Assembly (NCBI GenBank): GCA_003510215.1
Contig: DOKQ01000026.1
Coordinates: 1-7,834 of the forward strand
Direction: 5' to 3'
DNA: 7,834 nt
Source of the DNA: Erysipelotrichaceae bacterium
Lineage (GTDB): Bacteria; Bacillota_I; Bacilli_A; Erysipelotrichales; Erysipelotrichaceae
Shown in pieces: positions 1 through 5,554 of the stretch. The position numbers and the translations under genes are program-made. Within the stretch, counting starts at the first letter, position 1, and each line of letters begins with the position of its first letter. The notes below the pieces were generated by a model that searched no databases, was not told where the DNA came from, and worked only from the letters and a program-made list of their open reading frames with translations.

Positions 1-2
1 AT

Positions 3-722
3 ATGAGAATCAATCAATATATAAGCACATATACTCAATGCTCCCGCAGGGAAGCTGACCGAATGATAACCGAACGTCGGGTTTACATTAATCAATCCCC
101 CGCAAAGCTCGGAGATATCGTAAGTGAACAGGATGAAGTGTTTTTGGATGGAGCAAAAATTATTACAGAACATAAGCAAGTCATCCTCGCTTATCACAAA
201 CCAGTCGGTATTACTTGCACCACAGATCAAGCAATTTCAGGAAATATCATAGACGAAATCAACTTCCCTGAACGAATCTTCACCATTGGGCGATTGGATA
301 AGGATTCCAGCGGACTCATTCTGCTCACCAATGATGGTACTATCGTTAACCCTTTACTGCGAAGTGAAAATGAACATCAAAAAGAATATGTAGTCACACT
401 TAATCACCCGGTGACACCTCAGTTTTTACACCAGATGAGGCAAGGCGTAGAGATATACAATCCGGTAGCCCATAAGCGAATGACTGTACGAGTATACTCT
501 ATAGAAAAAATCGGCAGTCACCAGGTAAAACTGATATTAACACAGGGATTTAACCGCCAAATCCGCCGTATGGCATCTGCCTGTGGTTTTGTTGTAACCA
601 AACTAAAAAGAATCCGATTTATCACCATCGGACTCGAAAATCTTGAAGTAGGAAAATGGCGGATTCTAACAGATGATGAAATTAACACTCTGCTTAACCA
701 CTCAAAAAACGAAAACCAGTAA
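3..722 (+). CDS. rluF: RluF-type 23S rRNA pseudouridine synthase (RsuA/RluB/E/F family)
   Basis: Isomerises a uridine in 23S rRNA to pseudouridine. E. coli RluF acts on U2604 and also on tRNA-Tyr position 35; the exact target here is inferred. Seen: an N-terminal S4 RNA-binding domain (about residues 1-50, with the CSRREADR motif), KPVGI at 66-70, the catalytic motif GRLDKDS at 96-102 with Asp99 as the expected catalytic aspartate, and the C-terminal signature NRQIRRM at 184-190 followed by the LKR(I)R segment typical of RluF. At 239 aa it is shorter than E. coli RluF (about 290 aa), which has extra tail residues. The ATG lies two bases from the window edge, so its ribosome binding site is not visible and a start slightly further upstream cannot be excluded. 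However, family members begin the S4 domain with R-x-N-x-Y-I-S close to the N-terminus, as here. A hairpin terminator begins just after the stop codon. Confidence 0.88.
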   Translation: MRINQYISTYTQCSRREADRMITERRVYINQSPAKLGDIVSEQDEVFLDGAKIITEHKQVILAYHKPVGITCTTDQAISGNIIDEINFPERIFTIGRLDKDSSGLILLTNDGTIVNPLLRSENEHQKEYVVTLNHPVTPQFLHQMRQGVEIYNPVAHKRMTVRVYSIEKIGSHQVKLILTQGFNRQIRRMASACGFVVTKLKRIRFITIGLENLEVGKWRILTDDEINTLLNHSKNENQ

Positions 723-757
723 AAATAAAAGGGAGCCACATAAGTGACTCCCATTTT
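721..757. terminator. Shared bidirectional terminator between rluF and the zinc-ribbon gene
   Basis: Arms at 731-739 and 744-752 enclose a 4-nt loop. Read on the - strand the stem is nine continuous pairs including one G-U wobble, followed by a T-rich run (complement of 721-730). Read on the + strand the wobble becomes a C-A mismatch and the following run is ATTTTAATT. The hairpin is therefore best adapted to ending the - strand zinc-ribbon transcript and should also stop rluF less efficiently. The A-run that serves as the - strand T-tract begins inside the rluF stop codon. Confidence 0.85.
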
Positions 758-759
758 AA

Positions 760-1056
760 TTAACGGTGATTTGGACGGAAGCAATCGCTGCAGAATACTG
801 GTTTGTCAAGACTAGGCTTGAATGGAACCATTGTGGATTTTCCACATTCTGAGCATACTGCTGGGAACATTTCGCGTTTTGGACGATCGAATCCACGATC
901 GTTTCTTGGTCCACGTGATTGCTTAGCAGCTTGGCGGCAACTTGGACACTTTTGAGGATCATTTGTTAATCCTTTTTCTTTGTAAAATTCTTGTTCATTT
1001 GCTGTAAACACGAATGTTTCGCTACAGACTTTACATGTAATATTCTTATCTTGCAT
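760..1056 (-). CDS. Small double zinc-ribbon protein (zf-trcl plus CxxC-x17-CxxC)
   Basis: A 98-aa protein of unknown function. Two zinc-binding modules are visible. The N-terminal ribbon has C8-x2-C11 and C37-x2-C40 around a FVFTANEQEFY segment, matching the 'probable zinc-ribbon' (zf-trcl) family. A basic, flexible linker at about 41-62 (RGPRNDRGFDRPKR) follows. The C-terminal module is C68-x2-C71, exactly 17 residues, then C89-x2-C92, the CxxC-x17-CxxC signature, ending CSDCFRPNHR. Zinc ribbons plus a basic linker suggest nucleic-acid or ribosome binding, which is inference. The start at 1056 is chosen because AAGGAGG lies 5 nt upstream of that ATG. An in-frame ATG at 1095 would add 13 residues with no family resemblance and would bury the Shine-Dalgarno inside the gene. 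It lies 153 nt downstream of gatD with its own candidate promoter, and ends at a strong terminator. Confidence 0.85.
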   Translation of the reverse strand: MQDKNITCKVCSETFVFTANEQEFYKEKGLTNDPQKCPSCRQAAKQSRGPRNDRGFDRPKREMFPAVCSECGKSTMVPFKPSLDKPVFCSDCFRPNHR

Positions 1057-1136
1057 GGTACCCTCCTTGGGATGACAATTTAAACTTTCGAACACTCTGT
1101 CAACGTCAGGATTGCACGGGAAATTTAATTGGTCAA

Positions 1137-1159
1137 CATAAGCGGCCGACGCCCTTATG
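1137..1159 (-). promoter_or_regulatory. 5'-leader stem-loop of the zinc-ribbon gene
   Basis: On the - strand the stem is CATAAG-GGC, loop GTCG, then GCC-G-CTTATG. This gives nine base pairs with one bulged G and a tetraloop. It lies about 80 nt upstream of the ATG and immediately downstream of the predicted transcription start (about 1160), so it would form the very 5' end of the mRNA. No U-run follows, so it is not a canonical terminator. Plausible roles are 5'-end mRNA stabilisation or leader regulation; a weak end-of-operon signal for rimO-murT-gatD is the alternative. The roles are inferred and only the structure is seen. Confidence 0.5.
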
Positions 1160-1166
1160 CGTATCT

Positions 1167-1194
1167 ATTATCTCATAACCAGCAGAAATTACAA
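1167..1194 (-). promoter_or_regulatory. Candidate promoter of the zinc-ribbon gene
   Basis: On the - strand, TTGTAA (1189-1194) and GATAAT (1167-1172) are separated by 16 bp, with an extended -10 TG dinucleotide directly upstream (TGA-GATAAT). It lies just after the gatD stop codon. Transcription would start near 1160 and give a leader of about 100 nt. Confidence 0.5.
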
Positions 1195-1209
1195 TCTTTA
1201 TTTTTCTAT

Positions 1210-1923
1210 TTACTCGTAAATAGCCTCATTAACCAATGTAAAATCCTTTACTCTCTGCTCATAAGCCAAAAGCAGTGCCTCTTTGTAAGGTAAGGTTACC
1301 TCCTGATTTGCCAATCGATTGAAAAACCACTGTGTAAAATGCGGATTTAATACAAACATCGGTCCAATCATTTGAGTGGCAAAGAAGTTATGATAGCGAA
1401 TCCCCTCTTCCATAATAGACGAATTCATTCCAATACCTTTGCTAACCTTAAAAAACATGTGTTCTTTAAAATCCCCATAAGACATTGAAAACTGTGTCTT
1501 ATGACCAACCAACGTCATATGTTCAAATTCACCCATAACCATGCAATTAAACCTGGCAAGCATTTTTAATTTTGTGGTAAATGGAAATAAATCCAACGCC
1601 TTTACCACACCTACATCCTCATACTCAATACTTGTACCAAAAATATCAACAGCATTACCAGTGATAAGAAAGTAGTTACCTTCATCCATCCGCTCTTTGA
1701 TTCTTAACCGATAAGGCATTAAAAGGTCAATAATCTTACGTTGTGCCCGTTCAGACATTGGACCCATATACACCAGATCAACCTTTTCCGACAAAAACCT
1801 TGGAGATTCAGAAAGATCGGTTTCATAAACCGTTGCCTGAGGAAAGGTCTGTTTCAAATATGTGATATTGCCATGCTCTCCAAAAAGTGAAGCAACCGAT
1901 GGAAACAAACATTCGATAATCAT
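1210..1923 (-). CDS. gatD: GatD-like glutamine amidotransferase subunit, catalytic residues missing
   Basis: Homologue of GatD, the class I (CobB/CobQ-type) glutaminase that feeds ammonia to MurT for amidating the alpha-carboxyl of D-Glu in lipid II. Family match: the N-terminal LFGEHGNI (13-20; LYSDIGNI in S. aureus), GPMSERAQ (54-61; GGGSDREQ in S. aureus), YHNFFATQMIGP (177-188; YKNLLGTYLHGP in S. aureus), and a similar length (237 versus about 243 aa). Odd: where active GatD has the nucleophile loop I-C-G-G, this protein reads T88-G89-N90-A91, placing Gly at the Cys position. The catalytic His of the HGP motif is Ile186. The only cysteines are C5 and C127, neither at the nucleophile elbow. 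The frame is intact with no stop or frameshift, so this is not ordinary decay. The start overlaps the murT stop (ATGA) with GGAGGTG upstream, implying translational coupling. It is probably a structural or regulatory subunit of MurT (inference). The alignment was made by eye against remembered S. aureus GatD. Confidence 0.85.
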   Translation of the reverse strand: MIIECLFPSVASLFGEHGNITYLKQTFPQATVYETDLSESPRFLSEKVDLVYMGPMSERAQRKIIDLLMPYRLRIKERMDEGNYFLITGNAVDIFGTSIEYEDVGVVKALDLFPFTTKLKMLARFNCMVMGEFEHMTLVGHKTQFSMSYGDFKEHMFFKVSKGIGMNSSIMEEGIRYHNFFATQMIGPMFVLNPHFTQWFFNRLANQEVTLPYKEALLLAYEQRVKDFTLVNEAIYE

Positions 1924-3308
1924 ACATTCACCTCCGAAACAAGATGCTTCGCAATTTCTTTTTTCATGCGATTTGCGATCGGAATATTCTTTGTACTATA
2001 CAATAAGACAACGGTATCAATCGATGAATCAATCATACGAATCTCATCTTCTTCCTTGTCCACAATCACAATTTTAGATTTAGGAATCCCCGCCATTCTC
2101 ATACGAGCATAAAAATCATAGCGTCGATGACCACCCACAATCAACTGTGAAACATGTTCTTGATTCAAGTACTCCATATCCGTATCATAAATCCACGCCA
2201 TATTCTCAACTTCATCCGGATTGTCCACATGTGCATACACCTCGTTTGCAAAAAGAATGGCTACTTTTCCCCATGAGGTTTCACGGCGAATAAAATCAAA
2301 TACACGAGAGTTTGCAACCGGATTTTGGTCTTTAGCCAGTAACCCAATCACTCGCTTATTGCCAACCACAATCTCATCAAAACGTGACTCAACAATACTC
2401 AACGTATCAACAATAGAAGATATTTCAGATAACGTCTTACCATAGTGAAGAAACACTGATATCATCGCAATCATGTTGTAAGCATCTGTAATATTTGACC
2501 CCACCAGACGAAACTCACAGGAAACACCTTTGGATTCAACCACCATTCTACGTAAGGCTACATCCAACGTCTTTACATATACATCCAAAGGTAAAGACTT
2601 AAATCCGCAGGACTCACAATGGTGAATACCCACGTGATGATATCGAACAAAATCCCGGGTTAACCGATTTTCACAGTTTGGGCAATAAACCAAATCATTG
2701 ATAATACTATCCCGCACCTGAAGTTCGTTTTCCTGAGGCAAGATACCAAACGTCGTTCTTGAATTTGGTGCGCAGAGCATAGAAGCAATTAGATCATCAC
2801 CATTCACAATTAAGTGCGTTGTTTCAGGAATGTATTTATTTAAAAGATCCACAATAAATTCGATATGAGCATTACGCTTATAGGAATCTCTAAAAAGATT
2901 GGTTACAACCAGCACATCCGGTTTAATATAAGGAAAGATGCGCAACGATGCACGTTCATCGATTTCCAGAACACCCCACTCCGACTTACGATTCCCAAAG
3001 AAGGTTGTGGCATCAAGCAATGCAGTGATAACACCCTCCGTAATATTACTCCCAAGCTTGTTATTGGCAACCTCAATTCTCTGTGCCTTAAAAACATCTA
3101 AAATCATATTTGAGACAGTTGTTTTCCCGTTGGTTCCAGTAACACCAATCAAATGAGTTGGCTGCTGAAGATATTTTAGAAAGTCAAAACAAATGGTGCG
3201 AGCCACCTGTCCTGGAAAATGCGTAGCATTTCTTTTTAATTTTTTGAGCAAAAACCGTGCACTTCGAGCCATAAAAATAGCCACATAGAAACGAATCGGA
3301 CGCTTCAT
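1920..3308 (-). CDS. murT: MurT-type Mur ligase, lipid II D-Glu alpha-carboxyl-activating subunit
   Basis: ATP-dependent Mur-ligase-family subunit. With GatD it converts lipid II D-Glu to D-isoglutamine at the cytoplasmic membrane by phosphorylating the alpha-carboxyl. Seen in order: a basic, amphipathic N-terminus with FPGQVA (31-36, a MurT hallmark); the P-loop GVTGTNGKTT (55-64); the acidic LEIDE (114-118); TNLFRD (136-141); a Cys4 zinc ribbon C209-x2-C212 and C231-x2-C234, characteristic of MurT within the Mur ligases; and the C-terminal DUF1727-like domain with a WIYD motif (372-375). S. aureus MurT has an aspartate in the equivalent region that is reported to complete the GatD catalytic triad. 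Length 462 aa against about 437. The C-terminal KNPxGxN motif is altered to KDQNPVAN. It starts 16 nt after rimO and overlaps gatD by 4 nt, so it is mid-operon. The ligase looks active although its partner does not. Confidence 0.9.
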   Translation of the reverse strand: MKRPIRFYVAIFMARSARFLLKKLKRNATHFPGQVARTICFDFLKYLQQPTHLIGVTGTNGKTTVSNMILDVFKAQRIEVANNKLGSNITEGVITALLDATTFFGNRKSEWGVLEIDERASLRIFPYIKPDVLVVTNLFRDSYKRNAHIEFIVDLLNKYIPETTHLIVNGDDLIASMLCAPNSRTTFGILPQENELQVRDSIINDLVYCPNCENRLTRDFVRYHHVGIHHCESCGFKSLPLDVYVKTLDVALRRMVVESKGVSCEFRLVGSNITDAYNMIAMISVFLHYGKTLSEISSIVDTLSIVESRFDEIVVGNKRVIGLLAKDQNPVANSRVFDFIRRETSWGKVAILFANEVYAHVDNPDEVENMAWIYDTDMEYLNQEHVSQLIVGGHRRYDFYARMRMAGIPKSKIVIVDKEEDEIRMIDSSIDTVVLLYSTKNIPIANRMKKEIAKHLVSEVNV

Positions 3309-3324
3309 ACCTCAACCTTCTTTC

Positions 3325-4626
3325 CTAATCCACAAGTTGTGCGATCAGATCATGACCGCGCACACGTGTTACTTTGGCCATCACAAAACTACCTAATGTA
3401 ACATCCTTCACTGGATGAATATATGTATATCCATCAATATTGTCCGGTGCACTATGAACCGTACGTCCCTTCGCTGTCTGGGTAATTGAATCATAGGCCT
3501 CCACAAGAACTTCAAACTGCTGACCTACAAGTACTGAAGATTTTTCTTCAGATATATGCGCCTGCACGTCCATAAGTTCCTTATAACGACGCTGCTTCGT
3601 TGACTCTCTTGGCTCATTTGCATAATCAAACGCAGGGGTATCTTCTTCCTTAGAATACGTGAATGCACCCAAACGATCAAACTTATTTCGTTTCACAAAC
3701 TTAATCATTCGATCGAAGTGAGTTTTCTTTTCTCCAGGAAATCCCACAATCATGGTTGTCCTTAAAACTGCATGCGGAAACACATTGCGAATATAGGCAA
3801 TCATTTCCTCAATATAGCTCACCGTTCCTCGGCGGTTCATCGCTTCAAGCATAGCATCATCCCCGTGTTGAAGAGGTAAATCAAAGTAAGCCAGTACCTT
3901 ATCAATGGATGCCAACTCATCAATCAACTGCTTACTCACCTCATCGGGATACATGTAAAGAATACGAATCCAATGGATTCCCTCTAGCTGTGAAATCTTT
4001 TTAACCAGGTGCGGCAATTTATACTCGTGATATAAATCAATACCATAGCGTGTGGTATCCTGTGCAATTAAGACAATCTCCTTCACACCACCATCCGCTA
4101 ACTGTTTCGCCTGCTCAATCAAATCCTCCATCGGATAAGATCGAAAATCCTTACGAATCAATGGAATAGCACAGTAGGTACACCGATTCGAACAACCCTC
4201 CGCAATTTTCAGGTAGCCCAGCCATGGCTGAGTTGAAAGCAATCGAGGTTTCTTACCATACGTCCCTACAATTCGAATACCCAACTCTTCCTGCAAGATT
4301 GTGTGCATCTTCGGATATTCCTCTAAAGTTATAAATCGATCCACCTCAGGCAACAACTGAATCAGATCATCATGATAACGCTCTGAAAGACAGCCAATAA
4401 CCACAAGTTTAGCCCCAGTCTGTTTTTTAACTTCACTCATTTCCAAAATCGTCGAAATGGCTTCTTCTTTGGCAGGTGTAATAAACCCGCACGTATTTAC
4501 AAAAATGACTTCAGCCTCTTTTTCCTCTTTGACCATCTGATGGCCACTGGAAACAAGCAATCCCATCACCTGTTCACTATCTACTCTATTTTTACTACAT
4601 CCTAAAGATATAAATCCAACTTTCAT
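3325..4626 (-). CDS. rimO: Ribosomal protein uS12 (S12) methylthiotransferase RimO
   Basis: Radical-SAM methylthiotransferase that adds a methylthio group to the beta-carbon of a conserved aspartate in ribosomal protein uS12 (Asp88/89 in E. coli). It is cytoplasmic and needs two [4Fe-4S] clusters. Seen: the N-terminal MTTase domain with SLGCSKN and cluster cysteines C10, C46 and C79; the radical-SAM motif C145-x3-C149-x2-C152 (CSNRCTYC, followed by AIP as usual for RimO); the RimO-typical GAFTYSKEEDTPA segment near residue 345; and a C-terminal TRAM domain (about 370-433). Length 433 aa is normal. SLGCSKN and the AIP after the cluster favour RimO over MiaB. The start is supported by GGAGGT (complement of 4633-4638), 6 nt upstream. 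It is the first gene of the apparent rimO-murT-gatD operon and divergent from yaaA. Confidence 0.95.
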   Translation of the reverse strand: MKVGFISLGCSKNRVDSEQVMGLLVSSGHQMVKEEKEAEVIFVNTCGFITPAKEEAISTILEMSEVKKQTGAKLVVIGCLSERYHDDLIQLLPEVDRFITLEEYPKMHTILQEELGIRIVGTYGKKPRLLSTQPWLGYLKIAEGCSNRCTYCAIPLIRKDFRSYPMEDLIEQAKQLADGGVKEIVLIAQDTTRYGIDLYHEYKLPHLVKKISQLEGIHWIRILYMYPDEVSKQLIDELASIDKVLAYFDLPLQHGDDAMLEAMNRRGTVSYIEEMIAYIRNVFPHAVLRTTMIVGFPGEKKTHFDRMIKFVKRNKFDRLGAFTYSKEEDTPAFDYANEPRESTKQRRYKELMDVQAHISEEKSSVLVGQQFEVLVEAYDSITQTAKGRTVHSAPDNIDGYTYIHPVKDVTLGSFVMAKVTRVRGHDLIAQLVD

Positions 4627-4650
4627 GAAACAACCTCCAACAATACCCCT

Positions 4651-4659
4651 ATTTTAACA
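4651..4659 (-). promoter_or_regulatory. Candidate extended -10 promoter for the rimO-murT-gatD operon
   Basis: On the - strand TGT-TAAAAT (4651-4659) lies about 25 nt upstream of the rimO ATG. It is a 5/6 match to TATAAT with the extended TGn element. No convincing -35 is seen at 17 bp (TACTGT). It is the best candidate in the 107-nt divergent intergenic region. Confidence 0.45.
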
Positions 4660-4689
4660 CAATCTCAACAGAAACAGTAGGAGCCATCA

Positions 4690-4718
4690 TTTCAAATTCA
4701 TTATAACTTTGATATACT
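4690..4718 (+). promoter_or_regulatory. Candidate promoter of yaaA
   Basis: TATACT at 4713-4718 is preceded by the extended-10 TGA (4710-4712). A weak -35, TTTCAA (4690-4695), sits 17 bp upstream. The transcript would begin near 4725, leaving a very short leader of about 9 nt and little room for a Shine-Dalgarno. Only GGTG, 7 nt before the ATG, resembles one. Confidence 0.45.
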
Positions 4719-4733
4719 TAGGTTGGTGATTTT

Positions 4734-5477
4734 ATGAAAGTACTGATTTCCCCAACGAAAACGATGAATGTATCTTCAATAGACTCAACGTCGTTACCAC
4801 TGTTTCATTCAACCGCAAAAAGCATTGCGAAAAAAATCAGGAAACTCAGCCAGGAAGAGATTCAAGACTGGATGGGTATATCCGAAAAAATCGCAGTCAC
4901 TACATTTCATTGGTATCAAAACTTTGATCAACACACACAACCTGCGGCATTAAGTTACGCAGGTGAAGGGTTCAAGTACCTTAGCTACGCTACACTTGAT
5001 TCAACAGCTACACAACACGCAAACGACTCACTTCGCATTCTTAGTGCACTTTATGGTTATCTGCGTCCAATGGACTCCATCAGCTTGTATCGCCTCGATT
5101 TAACTTATCGTATGAGCAAAATTTCTTCACCCTCTTTAGTAAACATCTATCAAAACAAGATCACAAAAGTCTTACTTCACGAGACTAGTGAAAGTGAATT
5201 GATTCTAAATTGCACTTCTGGGGAATACACCCAACTATTGGATGAAGAAGCCCTAAGAAAACATCGGAACTATGTGACCATTCAATTTCTGCAAAAGAAA
5301 AACAATACATTATCTTCGATTTCCATGCACTCAAAGAAAGCTCGAGGCATGTTTGCCCGATGGGCTATTAAGCATCAGGCAACTTCCATTATGGACCTTC
5401 ACGGATTTGATCTTGATGGTTACACATTTAGCCATCAAGATGATAAAAGTATTACGTTTATTAAACACCTTGACTAA
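4734..5477 (+). CDS. yaaA: YaaA family (DUF328) peroxide-stress protein
   Basis: Member of the YaaA/DUF328 family. E. coli YaaA is OxyR-induced, lowers intracellular free iron during peroxide stress and binds DNA; the biochemical activity is not well defined. Seen: the N-terminal ISPTKTMN (5-12; E. coli ISPAKTLD), YAGEGFKYL near 75-83 in the position of the family's F-x-G-[DE]-x-Y segment, ALYGYLRPMDSISLYRLDL (105-123), the NCTSGEYTQLL region (159-169; E. coli NLASDEYFKSV), and the signature KKARGMFARW (201-210). Length 247 aa is typical (E. coli 258). It is monocistronic: divergent from rimO with its own promoter, and followed 1 nt after the stop by a strong terminator. Nothing in the upstream region looks to me like a PerR or OxyR operator, so regulation by peroxide here is unproven. 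Confidence 0.92.
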   Translation: MKVLISPTKTMNVSSIDSTSLPLFHSTAKSIAKKIRKLSQEEIQDWMGISEKIAVTTFHWYQNFDQHTQPAALSYAGEGFKYLSYATLDSTATQHANDSLRILSALYGYLRPMDSISLYRLDLTYRMSKISSPSLVNIYQNKITKVLLHETSESELILNCTSGEYTQLLDEEALRKHRNYVTIQFLQKKNNTLSSISMHSKKARGMFARWAIKHQATSIMDLHGFDLDGYTFSHQDDKSITFIKHLD

Positions 5478-5478
5478 C

Positions 5479-5506
5479 ACCAGTGATAGATTCACTGGTT
5501 TTTATT
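5479..5506 (+). terminator. Rho-independent terminator of yaaA
   Basis: A perfect 8-bp stem, ACCAGTGA (5479-5486) with TCACTGGT (5492-5499), closes a 5-nt loop and is followed by TTTTATT. It begins one base after the yaaA stop codon. Confidence 0.9.
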
Positions 5507-5509
5507 AGC

Positions 5510-5535
5510 AAAAAAGGCATGAATATCTCACGCCT
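5510..5535 (-). terminator. Rho-independent terminator of the baeRF gene
   Basis: On the - strand the stem AGGCGTGA / TCATGCCT (8 bp, one G-U) has a 5-nt GATAT loop and is followed by six T. It lies about 20 nt after the baeRF stop. With the yaaA terminator it forms a back-to-back pair separating two convergent genes. Confidence 0.9.
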
Positions 5536-5554
5536 CGAACATTACTTTGACATT

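Noticed and set aside
756..962. 68-aa - strand frame overlapping the zinc-ribbon gene
   Set aside because: It lies in another frame of a gene with eight conserved cysteines, has no Shine-Dalgarno and runs into the terminator region.
1057..1095. N-terminal extension of the zinc-ribbon protein from an ATG at 1095
   Set aside because: The ATG at 1056 has AAGGAGG 5 nt upstream and begins right at the conserved zinc ribbon; the 13 extra residues look unrelated.
2865..3156. Overlapping + strand open frames of 72-78 aa within murT
   Set aside because: They are antisense or frame-shifted shadows of murT with no ribosome binding site and no recognisable motif. The same applies to 1862-2077, 2221-2445 and 5978-6181.
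4700..4705. Perfect TATAAT on the - strand in the rimO-yaaA intergenic region
   Set aside because: No -35-like hexamer lies at 16-18 bp and there is no extended -10; the TGT-TAAAAT nearer to rimO is a better candidate. The site could still contribute weakly.
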